Source: Hyphodiscus hymeniophilus (lineage: Eukaryota > Ascomycota > Leotiomycetes > Helotiales > Hyphodiscaceae). Taken from it: DNA of 64,000 nt. Position 1 is the first letter of the stretch. Every line of letters begins with the position of its first letter. Both the position numbers and the translations under genes were made by a program. A model generated the notes under the pieces. It saw only the letters and a program-made list of their open reading frames with translations. It was not told where the DNA came from and searched no databases. Positions 11,894-23,050 of the stretch are shown in pieces. The stretch spans positions 434,001 to 498,000 of the forward strand of contig VNKQ01000005.1 in the NCBI GenBank assembly GCA_016508695.1, in the 5' to 3' direction.

Positions 11894-14659
11894 TTACAAC
11901 TCGCTTTTGATGTTGATAGTCTTAACAGGATATGATGCGACCCAATCCGCGACATCCTTTCTATCCCGACCAAGCCAAGCAGCCTTTGCTCTGACCGAGT
12001 CCAAGCTTTGGGCAAGACCCTGATCGAAGCCTTTGGTGCTTCTCTCCGTGAAGAAGGTGTGAATGCGCTCAATATCCTCGTTGCGGCTGAAACTAGAAGT
12101 ACAGATTGAGACCATCGTTCCAAGCATGGAAAGACCAGCTGGAAGCCTTCGTGTGAGTTCGCCCCAGTTCTCTACCATCCAGCCATACAAGGCTTCGATA
12201 CCCTCAGGATGCGTCCTGAGGCCGCTGACAGGCAGATAAATGTCTTGCTCCTTCACGTCGCCACTGAAGGGGAGAGTGAGGGTCTTCTTGATCAGCTCGG
12301 GATCTTTAGCACGACCCAAGGTTCGGAGAGCAGTATTTCGTTCGTCGCTGTTTTTAGAGTTGAGATAAGTGTTAAGAATGATGTCATACTGCGAGACGTT
12401 AGATGATTGACTTTCAAGGGGTGCGAGACTTACCTCTTCTTTGCCACCATACTTCAAAGCCATACCGAAAACGCTGCCTCTGATGTTAGGGTGGATAGCT
12501 GACTTCTCACCAGCTGCAAACTTTTTGAACATCGCTTTCGCAGCTTCGATGATCTTCTTATCACCGGACATGCCTGCACTTCCAAAAAGCATAGCCTTGA
12601 ATTGCTGTTGAATATGGTCATCGGTCTCCTTGAATTCCCAACCGGCTTTGTGAGCTCTTTCGCTCACGAGGTCACGTTGGAACGACTCCAAACCATCTCT
12701 GACTTTCTGATCTTCGAATACCCAAGCGCCTTGAATCGCACCAAGTCGAGTAAGAATTTCACTCCAGACGATAAATTCTTTCTCGCTATCGAAGCCCTTG
12801 AGCAGGTTTAGCACGCCCGATGTCTTCTGGTAGCCCGATGCAGCCAGTGCTCCAGCATCAGCTAGCATTCCCGCACGATCTTCGGTGCTTAGCTTGCCTT
12901 CCTTGGCAGCCTTTCCCAGTTTCTCGAGACGAGCAGGGGAGTACGAAGTGCGATAGAGGCTAGAATGATCGGCATTGAGTTTGAAAAAATCTAGATCGGG
13001 CACTTTGAATGAGCCTTCACGCTTCGACAATTCTAATTCTTCATCGACGCCATCCTTGGTACGGAGACCCAGGAAGACGGGGTAGATGGTTTGATCCTCT
13101 TCTGGTTTGACATCTGCTGTTCGCAACAAACGATTTTGTTTGACGTGAATGGTATTGTCCTTTTCATTCTCGGTCACGGTAACGACTGGGTAGCCAACGT
13201 GCTTGGTCCAGATGTCCATGACCTTACCAATATCTTTGCCACTTGCCTGGCTCAAAGCGGCCCAAAGATCACCAGTTTGGGTATTGCCATAAGCATGTTT
13301 TTTCAAGTAGTTTCGAATACCTTGCATGAAAACATCTTCTCCCACATATTTTGAGATCATGCGAAGGACACAGGATCCCTTGGAATATGAGATCGCGTCA
13401 AAAATTTGATTAACCTCGTCCGCTCTCTTGACAGGAACCTCAACTGGATGGCTGCTGCGCAGTGAATCCAGAGAGAGTGCGCTCTGAAGAGTGTCTGTGA
13501 CGTAGCTCTCCCATACCTTCCACTCTGGGTAGAAAGTATTACAGGAGTACCACGACATCCAGGTGGCAAAGCCCTCATTCAGCCAAAGACCGTCCCAGAA
13601 GTCCATGGTTACCAGATTGCCAAACCATTGATGTGCAAGCTCATGTTGAACGACCTCGGCGACACGTTCCTTTGTAGAGGCTCCGCTAGTCTTCTCATCG
13701 AAGAGCAAGTCAACCATGCGGTAAGTAATAAGACCCCAGTTCTCCATTGCTCCAGCCGAGAAGTCGGGAATGGCAACCATATCCATCTTTGGGAGAGGGA
13801 ACTGGCTGTCGAACTTCTCCTCGTAGAACTTAAGAGTTCTGGCTGCAAGGTCTAAGGAAAAGCGGCCGTGCTCGATATCCTGGCTTGGTGGGGCATATAC
13901 TCGAATGGGTAGTCTAAATTCCTTCGTCTCGATATAATTGAGCTCTCCGATGATAAAAGCTACCAGGTAGGTGGACATCCGAGGCGACTTTGTAAACTTG
14001 ACAGCCTTCTTGCCGGCACTCAGCTCGGTTTCGGAGTCCACATCCATATTGCTCAGACACGTCAATTTTTTATCCGCAATCAGCGTTATGGTAAACTCTG
14101 CCTTCAAAGACGGTTCATCGAAGCAGGGGAAGGCTCTGCGGGCATCGGTAGGCTCCATTTGGGTAGTTGCCAATATTCCTTCGGTTCCATCCTGGTTCTT
14201 GTATGTAGATCGGTAGAATCCAGCCATTTTGTCATTGAGTTCACCAGTGAACTTCATCTCAAGCTGAGCCTTCGAACCTTTCTTCAAGGCCTTGTCGAAA
14301 GTTACCATTGTCGTCTGAGTGCTCTCATGGTAGGAAAGTTTTGGAGAAGAACTGTGAAGTGTTAGAAACTCCTGAAGTTTTTTGCTTTTCCCGAACACTG
14401 ACCTAATCGTCTCGGATCCAGAGAGAACCTTGGAGCTGTGAATATCTATGTCCAGCGTATTCAATGAGATGGAAGTTGAGTCCTCAACAACATCCAAATC
14501 CACTATTACCGTACCCTCGAATGTAAATTGCTTGAAGTCGGGCTCTAGAGTAAGGTTGTAGTGCTTCGGGACAACGTTTCCAGGTAGAATTTCTCTGCCC
14601 ATCGTGGTATCGGGTCCGCCAGCTTCACCTCCTGCATCTGCTCTATGTAGTTTGCACAT
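11894..14659 (-). CDS. APE2: M1-family zinc aminopeptidase (Ape2/Aap1 type)
   Basis: Three exons: 14659-14403, 14351-12434 and 12388-11894, giving 889 aa. It removes N-terminal residues from peptides using one zinc ion. GAMEN (residues 286-290) binds the substrate N-terminus, and HELAH (322-326) with E345 forms the HEXXH-X18-E zinc site. A typical C-terminal ERAP1-like helical domain follows. Both introns (51 and 45 nt) are multiples of three without in-frame stops, so the reading frame runs straight through them; they were recognised by GT...AG ends, a CTAAC branch point and by interrupting conserved sequence. The start MCKLHRADAG is chosen because the family motif GREILPGNV follows closely. 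The frame stays open for about 110 codons upstream, with in-frame ATGs at 14908 and 14902, so an alternative N-terminal extension, perhaps for targeting, cannot be excluded. Confidence 0.93.
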   Translation of the reverse strand: MCKLHRADAGGEAGGPDTTMGREILPGNVVPKHYNLTLEPDFKQFTFEGTVIVDLDVVEDSTSISLNTLDIDIHSSKVLSGSETIRSVFGKSKKLQEFLTLHSSSPKLSYHESTQTTMVTFDKALKKGSKAQLEMKFTGELNDKMAGFYRSTYKNQDGTEGILATTQMEPTDARRAFPCFDEPSLKAEFTITLIADKKLTCLSNMDVDSETELSAGKKAVKFTKSPRMSTYLVAFIIGELNYIETKEFRLPIRVYAPPSQDIEHGRFSLDLAARTLKFYEEKFDSQFPLPKMDMVAIPDFSAGAMENWGLITYRMVDLLFDEKTSGASTKERVAEVVQHELAHQWFGNLVTMDFWDGLWLNEGFATWMSWYSCNTFYPEWKVWESYVTDTLQSALSLDSLRSSHPVEVPVKRADEVNQIFDAISYSKGSCVLRMISKYVGEDVFMQGIRNYLKKHAYGNTQTGDLWAALSQASGKDIGKVMDIWTKHVGYPVVTVTENEKDNTIHVKQNRLLRTADVKPEEDQTIYPVFLGLRTKDGVDEELELSKREGSFKVPDLDFFKLNADHSSLYRTSYSPARLEKLGKAAKEGKLSTEDRAGMLADAGALAASGYQKTSGVLNLLKGFDSEKEFIVWSEILTRLGAIQGAWVFEDQKVRDGLESFQRDLVSERAHKAGWEFKETDDHIQQQFKAMLFGSAGMSGDKKIIEAAKAMFKKFAAGEKSAIHPNIRGSVFGMALKYGGKEEVSLAPLESQSSNVSQYDIILNTYLNSKNSDERNTALRTLGRAKDPELIKKTLTLPFSGDVKEQDIYLPVSGLRTHPEGIEALYGWMVENWGELTRRLPAGLSMLGTMVSICTSSFSRNEDIERIHTFFTERSTKGFDQGLAQSLDSVRAKAAWLGRDRKDVADWVASYPVKTINIKSEL

Positions 14660-15993
14660 GTTGTTCCTAAATGAGCAATTCCGAATTGCGGTCGAGGAAG
14701 GAGAAGTGGAATTGAAGTTGTCTGATATCTGCGGTCGTCTGCAGCTAGGTTGAAATCTGGAGGGACTTGTCAGCCTTTTGCATGTAAAGATCTCCCATTT
14801 ACCCTTCCCGGGAGTTGGCGAATCAATACTCTGAGGAAGTTGACTAGAATTCACTCGAGGCAGAGCTCCGAAGAGGCTGGAAAACGAAGAAAGATCAGGC
14901 ATGTACATACATTGAGTTTCGAAGCAGGCTATTCGAAGAAGTTGAGAAGCTGCTGATGAAGACTCTTCTTGAGGTGGGAGAAAAAGCAAATGCCGTAGGG
15001 CGTATTAGAGAAGAAAAGATGGTCAAATCTACTACCGTACTGATGACACGCATTGGCGCCTAGGAAGGGAGGTACGAGCAGAGGGGAAACAGTCTAAGGG
15101 AAGGTGGGGGTTGCCTGGGCACTACGGCTTGGAGATGTTCGAGCAGCTGATCGAAGAAATGGAGTGAAGCTCGAGTCAAACATCTGCCTTCTCAATAGGG
15201 CTACCTCATGGCGTTGATGATGCCTAATTGGGTTAAATCACAAGTAGCTGCAAGGCGGTGAGCAAATTGTATTGACTTCAGATTTTGTCACGACCCGATT
15301 TTTTTCTTCTTCAGCAACAAACCTTCCTTTTCTCGTTCTCCCTATACGATGCATTGGAATTCTGGTACACATCAGAGAGTTGCGAGACTATATCACCGCA
15401 AGTTTGAGGCAACCGATAGCTCTCGAGCTTTGATTGGAAGTCATAGGAAGTCGGCACATTTTTTCATTGGGAACTCTACTGGAGCAAGAAAATTATATGC
15501 AACATTTCGGGATTCTGCTGTGGCGACATACTCCGTAGTGGTTCCTTTCATGTACCTGGATGTACTGCTATGCTTTTCCCAGCTGTGAGGTTTATACTAG
15601 GTCTCTGCCAACCTTAGAGGCAGGCGTGGGAGACTAGGCCAAGACATTAGGAGGCCTCTAGATAGGATCGAGGTTTTCTGCTGCGTGCATCTTCATGTAG
15701 TTGAATTGCATTTGTTGTATACCATCTGCCATTGGATGCTGTATTCATACCCAGAGATTCTTCTCATGCCTCATGACCACATTACGCCTACCGACTATTC
15801 ACACGGGCGTAGGTTGTGTCTCGACATGGTTCCAGGGACCAGAACGATTGATCATATGGCCATTACTCCCTCTTTCCATTGTTGAAAGCTTTCGATGATT
15901 TGTGACTAGTCACCCCGTATCGTCTGAGTATCTTGCAGGGCCAGGTCCCGAGGGTTGGATGCGAAACATTTGTGTGTCCAGGTAGTCAGGGTC
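14660..15993. other. Intergenic, 1.3 kb
   Basis: The upstream part of the aminopeptidase gene and the 3' side of DPH4. The first 330 bp are an open extension of the aminopeptidase frame, probably leader. A plus-strand frame at 15349-15588 (79 codons) has no recognisable feature. Nothing else is seen. Confidence 0.4.
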
Positions 15994-16590
15994 TCAAATT
16001 CCTGGGTAACCACCCGTCCCATTTGGTCCACCTGCACTTTGTATGCCCTCTTCGACGTCGGATTCCTCAACGCCGAACAGCACTCTCAACCAAAGACTGC
16101 ACCCTCTGCACCCAATAACCACCTCTCCATCAGCCTGTCCCTCCTCCAGACCCTCCTCTCTAACCTCGTAGCCCCTCTCGTCGCCACACCTACACCCCCT
16201 AAACCAGATCCCTTGTGCTTCATCATAATCCAGATCATCGAGATCCACGACCTCAACTCCAGTCTTGAACTTCGTCTCCCAGCTATGGCCATTCGTGTCG
16301 CCATTTAACGCATATCGAGCTTTAAGCTCTTTGTCATATTCCCCCCTCTTCTTCGAGTCTAACAGCGTCACATAGGCGGTGGAGATCTGATCGATAGAAA
16401 ACTTGCCCCCCTCTGCAGAGTTGGAGCTCCTCAAGGTCTCGAACTCTGTGTGTGACTTATCAGGGTGCCATCGCAGCAGTGCTCGCCGGTATGCAGCGCG
16501 CAGCGTCTGCTTGGAAAGCGTCTGTTCATGTCGAAGGGGTGAGGGAAGGCCGAGAATCTCGTACAGGTTTGCGTCTGGTTCGAGGGTCAT
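15994..16590 (-). CDS. DPH4: Diphthamide biosynthesis protein 4 (DnaJ + CSL zinc finger)
   Basis: 198 aa from the ATG at 16590. Dph4 takes part in making diphthamide, the modified histidine of elongation factor 2; it is a J-protein that delivers electrons or iron to the Dph1-Dph2 radical enzyme. The N-terminal J-domain contains YEILGLP, the basic helix AAYRRALLRWHPDKSH and its HPD triad. The C-terminal CSL zinc-binding domain begins with DLDDLDYDE and has its four cysteines in two pairs, C-x-C (FRGCRCGDE) and C-x2-C (IGCRGCSLWLRV). The frame is open further upstream to an ATG at 16731 (245 aa), but the extra residues look like translated leader, so I prefer 16590; the longer form remains possible. 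Single exon. Confidence 0.9.
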   Translation of the reverse strand: MTLEPDANLYEILGLPSPLRHEQTLSKQTLRAAYRRALLRWHPDKSHTEFETLRSSNSAEGGKFSIDQISTAYVTLLDSKKRGEYDKELKARYALNGDTNGHSWETKFKTGVEVVDLDDLDYDEAQGIWFRGCRCGDERGYEVREEGLEEGQADGEVVIGCRGCSLWLRVLFGVEESDVEEGIQSAGGPNGTGGYPGI

Positions 16591-16953
16591 GGGTCCATCT
16601 GAGCGGGGATTGTTGTATTGGGAGATGGATCCAGCAGGTACGAATTGCTCGAGAACTTTAGAAGGAAATCGGCACGTGACCAATCCCCCACCTTCCAAAC
16701 CTTCTTGCATGACACAAGCTTCATCTTTCATTATTCTGCTTTTCAGTCATATACACATTCCAGAGGTATGAGAGAACGAGTCATGTCAGAAAGTCTTTTT
16801 TGCATACCAATGTCTTCATTAAAAAATCCTATGCTGTGCTGATTTTGGCTTTTCTCCTATCCCTTCACTTGGAAGTACTTGTATCAAGTAGTTCTTTACA
16901 TTTGACCGACCAGAATTATTGAAATTATGGTTGTATTTGATAAGTCTATGACT
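16591..16953. other. Short intergenic region upstream of DPH4
   Basis: 363 bp containing the DPH4 leader and promoter, with a CACGTG site at about 16674 followed by a CCAAT-containing stretch, plus the 3' region of the HPP gene. No other gene is seen. Confidence 0.4.
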
Positions 16954-17859
16954 CTAACTTCCTCTTGACGTTGAGCTCTCCACTGCCTGCAGGCCTTCTC
17001 TCAATTTTATCCTTAAAATCTCCAGCATTTCCCTTTCTTCATATTCCAGCGGTAACCAATCCGGAACAACGATATGGCTGACATTGATTATGATTCTTTC
17101 CTCCATTTTAGGAACACATGTCTCTAAGCTCGGATTTTCCTCATCACCCGCACAAACAATCTTTTCTCCGTCTCCTTCTGTCACAGCCCGCTCAATATCA
17201 TCTTTAGGTTTCCCGCCCAGATCCACCGGCGTCCACCAATATATCGGAAACTGTCGTTGAATATTATTCAATACGCAACCCACAGCCACCAGCAATGAAC
17301 TTCCCAATATGATCAGTGGTAGCAGAAACCAGCCCAACGCGGTGATTTCTGGCGACGTGGCACATAACAATGCCGTAGCTCCGGCTGGTGGATGAACCGT
17401 CTTTGTGATCCCCATGACAGCCGATGCAACGCCAACAGAGAGGGCACCTGCGACCCAGCGTAATGCCTCGAAATGAGGACTATGCTGGAAGAGCTTGGTG
17501 ATGCTAATGCCGATTGCCGCGGAAAATATCTGGCCCAGTACTGCATTCCGCGGTTGCGAGAAGGGCGACTCGACTGTGTGATATTCGAGGATGGCCGCGG
17601 CACCTAGACTTGCGATGACAATGGGCGTCCCTTCAGATCGTAATTGTTCTGTATGGAACACCGCTTCAACGACCAAGATGCCTGCAAAGGCACCGATAAA
17701 TGCCCACCACCATATGAGAACATTCCCAATTCGTGGTGGAGAGCTGTTTCGGTATCCCAGAACATACGATACTGGTTTTGGGAGGAGGTGAAGCCGATTA
17801 CGTGGGATGAGGCGGTTAAGATAATGGTCAATATCGAAGTTGATGTCTTGGGCACGCAT
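16954..17859 (-). CDS. HPP-family integral membrane protein
   Basis: 301 aa, single exon. The frame is open upstream to a GTG at 17895, but the first ATG is at 17859 (MRAQDINFDI). The HPP family is named for its conserved HPP motif, present here as KTVHPPAGATALL (HPPAG at residues 156-160). About five hydrophobic segments are visible, at roughly 45-67, 79-92, 107-123, 135-150 and 174-197, followed by a hydrophilic C-terminal tail of about 100 residues with acidic patches. Some plant and cyanobacterial HPP proteins have been linked to nitrite transport across plastid membranes; the role of fungal members is not established, so I give no substrate. Confidence 0.85.
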   Translation of the reverse strand: MRAQDINFDIDHYLNRLIPRNRLHLLPKPVSYVLGYRNSSPPRIGNVLIWWWAFIGAFAGILVVEAVFHTEQLRSEGTPIVIASLGAAAILEYHTVESPFSQPRNAVLGQIFSAAIGISITKLFQHSPHFEALRWVAGALSVGVASAVMGITKTVHPPAGATALLCATSPEITALGWFLLPLIILGSSLLVAVGCVLNNIQRQFPIYWWTPVDLGGKPKDDIERAVTEGDGEKIVCAGDEENPSLETCVPKMEERIIINVSHIVVPDWLPLEYEEREMLEILRIKLREGLQAVESSTSRGS

Positions 17860-19039
17860 TGGATTGGTGTTCTTCGGTGAAAAAATTATCAACACTGAAA
17901 GACTGCGACCTGATCAAATACTCCGGCAGTGAGGCAAATAAAGGAGAATCGTTCACTACATGCAATGCCGGACCTGTGCCAACATCGCGGATCATCACGG
18001 CTACAAAGCCAGCATTTCCCCGAAGAAACTGATGACAGAATTAAACCCAAGATTGTAAATGGAGACTAGCAAATGCAACCAATATGGCAATATTCCTGAG
18101 CTGGCGGCTGTGATGCTAATAATCTGGGGTAAAGCGCGATTTCTTCCAACAACCATTGGCGGTTGATCCTCTCCTCGCATTTAGATCCCGTCATTCTCAG
18201 GCCGATGAGCGAATAATGCAGTCTTGCTGAAGCGGCTATGACAAAGGAAAGAAACGGGAGGACGCTGTTACTTCGGATTTGGCCATGACACTTGAACGAT
18301 GACACATAAAAACCAAACAGTCACTGATGTGGTTACGAGAGCAGCGGAGGAAACTCGCAAACTCGCTAAAATTGACAAAAATAGAAGCAAAACAGGATTG
18401 GTACACACAAGAGAGTTTTTCCAGAGAGTGTGAACATCTGAAAGACGTATAGGGTAGAACAATTTTTCGAAGATCAAGGAAGAGTCGCTGCAAAATCACA
18501 ATAGCAGGAAGACAAATATGCGTTGACTTTTCGCTACTAAGGACTAACCAGAAACAGTATCGACCTACCCCTCCATGAGTTGAGTTCGATCTGCTTTTGA
18601 GGTACGAACTTAAGAAGCTTTGGAATCGCAAATTTGCGGACATGTTTGCTTCTCAATGAGCTGAATCACTCAAATACATCCGGGCCATGTCTCATCTATT
18701 CATCTCTGGTTCTGCAGCTAATCTCACACTACCCAAGTGTACCCAAGTGTCATTTGATCGGTTCAACTTTGCTGCATCTCCGAAAGAAAAATGGAAGGTG
18801 TAGGGAAAAAGGGGGAATGTAAAGGAGGAAATATTGAGCACAATTGAAAGCTTTAGAAATAATCCATGGTGTGGCACTATATGCAATAGACATGCTCTCA
18901 GAGCTTCTAGCTGACACCGCCATAATAAGTTTGCATTCAAAGCATCCGTCCTGGCGCGTCTATCCCAATGCATCAAACTCCATCGCCATGCCAAAAAGAA
19001 CCATTCCCAAACACACATTTCTCGTCCACATCATCAGTG
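17860..19039. other. Intergenic, 1.2 kb
   Basis: Upstream of the HPP gene and downstream of the PAQR gene. A 135-codon minus-strand frame (18236-18643) lacks any recognisable domain. No repeats or convincing motifs were seen. Confidence 0.4.
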
Positions 19040-20593
19040 TCAATACAACGCACATCCATTCTCGGCCCTTCTGAACGCGCCAGAGAAGAACTCTTGCATC
19101 GCAACATAGTGGAACAAAATACCACTAAGCACGGCAAAGTGCCAGAGATTGTGGCTGCCTCCAATATAATCAAAAGCACCCGGACACCATCTCTCCGGAA
19201 CTTGGCTTGCGTAGACACATGCCCCGACCAGATACACAGTGATGGACTTCGTGATAGGAGCATAGAACTCCCATGCCCAAGCTCCGCCACGGGTGATGTT
19301 GAGCTGCAAGACGGGAGCAAAGCCCGTGGCACCGAGGGTGACATAAAACGCAACTCTCGCCCACGCCATATCACTTCTGTTGAATGTGGGATGCCAGGGC
19401 AAAATCACACCGCCGATTCCCAGTACCGCAGTGGCCGTCATGTAGATCCATCTGCTTACTGGCTCACAATAGAAAGCCGTGTATTCGGTCGTCATGATCG
19501 AAGCTGCGATCAGGAGAGAGATACCAGTGTAATCCACACATGCAAAGCGTTCCATGAGCGTCTGATCCGCAACGCTGTTCATAGTGTGCCACATGGTGCT
19601 GCAGACAAGGCATTTACAAGCCGCGAAGAAGAACACTGCGGCGATGAAGACATCTGTGTTTGTGCTCAGCGAGAAATTGACGGACGTCGGGTAGAAGTAG
19701 AAGGCGATCGCGAGGACGATCATGAGGCCAATGGCATGAGACCAGATATTGACCAGCTCGTTGGAGACTCCAAACATAGAGCGTACACAATCGACTTTTG
19801 ACTCCGTAAATCGGTATCCTTTGACGATATGGGGATTTACTCGCCATGGTATCGGGAGGTCCTGGTATTTGATCAGTCCGTGCTCTCGAGCTTGAACGAT
19901 GGCGCGTTCAATATGCTCTTCTAGTGTTTCAGTAGCCTTCCATGCTCTCTCAATACCCTCATCCACTACCTCTCTGGCTCGTTCAAACCCCTCATCTAGA
20001 ACCCTTCTTCCTTCATCCATTAGGCTCCCTGCAGCTCCTGCAAAGCCCTGTTCCCGCATCTTGTACGCCCGTGCCTCAAAATCGCATAGTATGCCTTCCA
20101 GCAAGCCAATCCCAGTATTAACTTTCTCGCTCAGGGTTTCCTTCGCCGCGAGTGCATCATGGTATCTCGTTTCCACCGTCTCGACCATGATTTTTGCCCT
20201 CCTTCTTCCCTCTCCAATCACTTCTCCCGAGACCTGCGAGCAGCGCGCCCGCACAGCCTGTAGTGTCGCATATGCGCGAGAGATCCCGGCGTCGAAGTTC
20301 AAGTTTCCGTAGTTCTCGAGGAAGTCGAGCCGGCGTTCGAGTTCGGACAGGAAGATATCTACCTTTTGCACCAATTAGTCTCTCCTCCTGAGTCCACAAC
20401 GTGGGCTTAACTGTACCCTCAATAACAGCCCCTCTTCTCCATCCATAGCGTTCTCACTGCTTTTCCTCCTAGGGTGAAAGGAAGAATGCCGCCTCTTATA
20501 AATCGTTGGGTTCGAAGTATCCGTCCCACTCGTCATTGCACTCGTGATATCCTCGTACGACTCCACCGTCAGAGAAGGCGAAGTGCAAACCAT
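19040..20593 (-). CDS. PAQR / hemolysin-III family membrane protein (Izh-like)
   Basis: Two exons: 20593-20417 (59 codons) and 20362-19040 (441 codons), giving 499 aa. A 54-nt intron with a CTAAT branch region joins LLLR to VDIFLSELERRL. Exon 2 alone has no ATG start, which is why the first exon is needed. The long N-terminal part (about 60-250) is predicted helical and charged, with repeated EGxERA-type stretches. From about residue 260 comes the seven-helix PAQR domain with its metal-site motifs: SNELVNIWSH (260-268), the downstream CSTMWH, CVDYTG, and the final HNLWH (463-467). In yeast the Izh proteins of this family affect zinc and sterol homeostasis, and family members have ceramidase-like activity. 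The long soluble N-terminus resembles Izh3-type proteins. The exact function here is inferred only at family level. Confidence 0.88.
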
Positions 20594-21369
20594 TGTGTCC
20601 GAAGAGAATGTGTCCTGCTGTTCTGAGTGTCTTGCTTTTAAGGTTCAGAAACGGTGACTGCGGTTGAAGCGAATGAGGGGTCGATGTCGTCTTGCTTCAG
20701 ACGCAGGTGAACTTTACACGTGGGTCGTAAACAACAGTTGAACGGGTATGTGAGAGAAGGAGTGTCCGTCAGGGTGTGATGGCAGCACGAGTGGAGGATA
20801 CAGCAACAATTGGGTGTGGTACAGGTGGGTTCAGTCTCACGGTTGAAGATCCGCTTTTGTTGAGATGGACGCTTTCGGTACAGTAATCCTTCGGAACTTG
20901 GCGCATGGTAGAGCGTGATTTTGAGACGCTGGCACAGATAGATATCTTACATATTTTTTTGAGATGATTGGTGTGAAACTTGTGGAATATATTGCTCAAA
21001 GGTTAATTCGAGGTCAAGAATTCTTGGGTACGCCTTCCAGCTTGTACTGTACCGCCTCATGCGCCGCCTCAACATTGATAGGACGTCTCGGTATCTTGGG
21101 ATAAGCATGTGCTTTCGCCCCCCATTTTGGTATCCAATGACGTGCAGTGGCTTCGATCCATGGATCAAAGTTTGGATGGTACTGCGACTTGGGAAGGAAA
21201 GTTCCAAATCTTGTGACTGGGAACGTCACTTGTCTGCACAAGCCAAGACTTGCTCATGAAATCTTGCAATATCATTACGGGATTGTATTATTAGGTATGT
21301 AGAAGTCCCTAAACCCCCAAAAGACGCCAAGCTATGCACATTCTCATCCCTTCGTCGCCCTGATTACCT
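20594..21369. other. Intergenic between the PAQR gene and CYP51
   Basis: 776 bp: the PAQR promoter side plus the CYP51 3' region. A 75-codon minus-strand frame at 21014-21241 has protein-like composition (for example FGTFLPKSQYHPNFDPW, then PKWGAKAHAYPKIPRRP) but no ATG. It may be a gene fragment or the terminal exon of an unrecognised small gene; see the findings. Confidence 0.35.
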
Positions 21370-23050
21370 TCACGCCTTTTCCCTCCTCTCCCACTCAATG
21401 ATTGCCGGCGCCAAAGGTCTCGTGAATAAACTCGCATAATCAGTTCCCACTACGTCTTGACTGCCATCAGGATTTCTCAGCTTGAACATCCGCACCATGG
21501 TCGCCATGATAGTGATCAGCTGCACATTAGCAAATTGCTCTCCAATGCAACGGTGTCGTCCAGCACCAAAGGGAAGATAAGGACTTGAAGCACCCTTGCT
21601 TATGAGACCGTATCCGTAGTCAAATTTCTCTTCCTCGATTTCGTTGCCAATAACACCACCAGAGCCTTCGTCCCAGCGATGAGGATTCCATAGTAAAGGA
21701 TTTGGGAAGAATTCTGCATCTCTGCTAGTGCAACCTGGTGATGCCATGAGTACGTGCGACGTGGGAATGACATATTTCGTGCCTGCAACAGGCATCGGAG
21801 TTTTGACTTTGCGCATGATGGAATGGATCGGCGTGTGAAGTCGCAGGACTTCTTTGAGTACATTCTGGTGAAGCGGAAGTTTGGCGAGGTCTTCATACTT
21901 GAGAGGGGGAAGATCGGAACCTAGAACACGGAGTTGTTCTTGATACAACTCTTCCATGATATCTGGTCTTGCGGCGAGCCGAAGCATGATCCAGGAGATA
22001 GAGGAAGAAGAAGAATGTTGTCCAGCCATCAAAAGTGCAATCATCATATGTGCGATCTCTCGATCCGGAACTGGGGTACCGTCCTTGTAGGAGGACTGCA
22101 TCAGTTGCCACATGATATCCAACTTCTCTGCTCCGGGGCCAGCTCGTCGTTGTTCGATGATGTCCATGTATGTCTTGGCAACAGTTCGTTGGGCGTGGTC
22201 GCGGGCGCGATTATGCGGCAGTGGTGCCCAGTGGAGCATGAAGTTGATTGGGCTGAAACCCATGTCGAGATCGTGGTAGAGAGAAGCAAACTCGGAATCG
22301 AATCTGTCGCGGACTTCCTTCCCTTGAAGAGAGTGAGAAGCGGTATAAATCGTGATTTCTGCCATCACCGCGCAAATATTGACGGTTCCCCTCTGGCCCT
22401 TAAAATCCGATGATCGCTTCATGAATGTCTCGACTTCGTCTTGCATGATGGGAACGTAGGATCGAAACGCTTCTGTGGTAAGACCAATTTTCATGAACTG
22501 CACACTAGAGTCAGCATACAACAAGATGGATCCAAACCTCAAAATAAATACCTTCTTTTGCTCCATTAGCTTCGAGTTCTGGCAGTCGTATACCACATCA
22601 CGTCCAAACACCGGTGTTGTTAGCACAGTATAGATCTCCTCCGCATTGACATCCTTCAGCTTGCCATTGAGAATGAAGTCATTGCCCTGTCGGCCCAAGT
22701 ACACCGTCGTCTTCTTTCCGAGCAATATAAACGTGAAACAATCGCCGTACTATTTAGCAAGTGTTAGCGCATGCTCAATTCCAGATCGCAGCCAGGCAAC
22801 AAACCTTCGCTCTGTTCGCAAAGAAGAACTTGTACGGATCCATGCCATAGGTAATCGTACTTCCAAGAATCGGGAACCAATGGAAGACCACAGGCGGCTC
22901 GTTGGGGTTCTTGAATAGTATTTGGTTCAAGACGTTCAAAACCACGGCCAGTGTCAAGAAAGCGGCGAAACCTGCAGCGACGACGATTCCAATTCCTCGC
23001 TGAGAGACCTGCTCGGCCAGCCGATCCGTAATAGCCTCCATGAGACCCAT
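21370..23050 (-). CDS. ERG11: Sterol 14-alpha-demethylase, cytochrome P450 CYP51
   Basis: Three exons: 23050-22805 (82 codons), 22749-22552 (66) and 22497-21370 (376 with stop), giving 523 aa. This ER-anchored P450 removes the 14-alpha methyl group of lanosterol or eburicol in ergosterol synthesis and is the target of azole fungicides. An N-terminal membrane anchor spans about residues 20-43, followed by the Pro-rich hinge PNEPPVVFHWFP. The substrate-recognition region VFGRDVVYDCQNSKLMEQKK has tyrosine at residue 136. The I-helix segment is MMIALLMAGQHSSSS, the ExxR motif is in LKEVLRLH, and the heme-binding loop PFGAGRHRCIG has Cys465 as axial ligand. The FDYGYGL segment is intact. Residues at these resistance-associated positions match the sensitive form. 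Two CCAAT boxes lie upstream on its strand. Confidence 0.97.

Noticed and set aside
14660..14989. 110-codon N-terminal extension of the aminopeptidase
   Set aside because: Open but without an ATG at its start and unlike the family N-terminus; kept only as an alternative with ATGs at 14908 and 14902.
18968..19801. 277-codon plus-strand frame
   Set aside because: Antisense to the PAQR gene, which has clear membrane segments and family motifs on the other strand; this frame has none.
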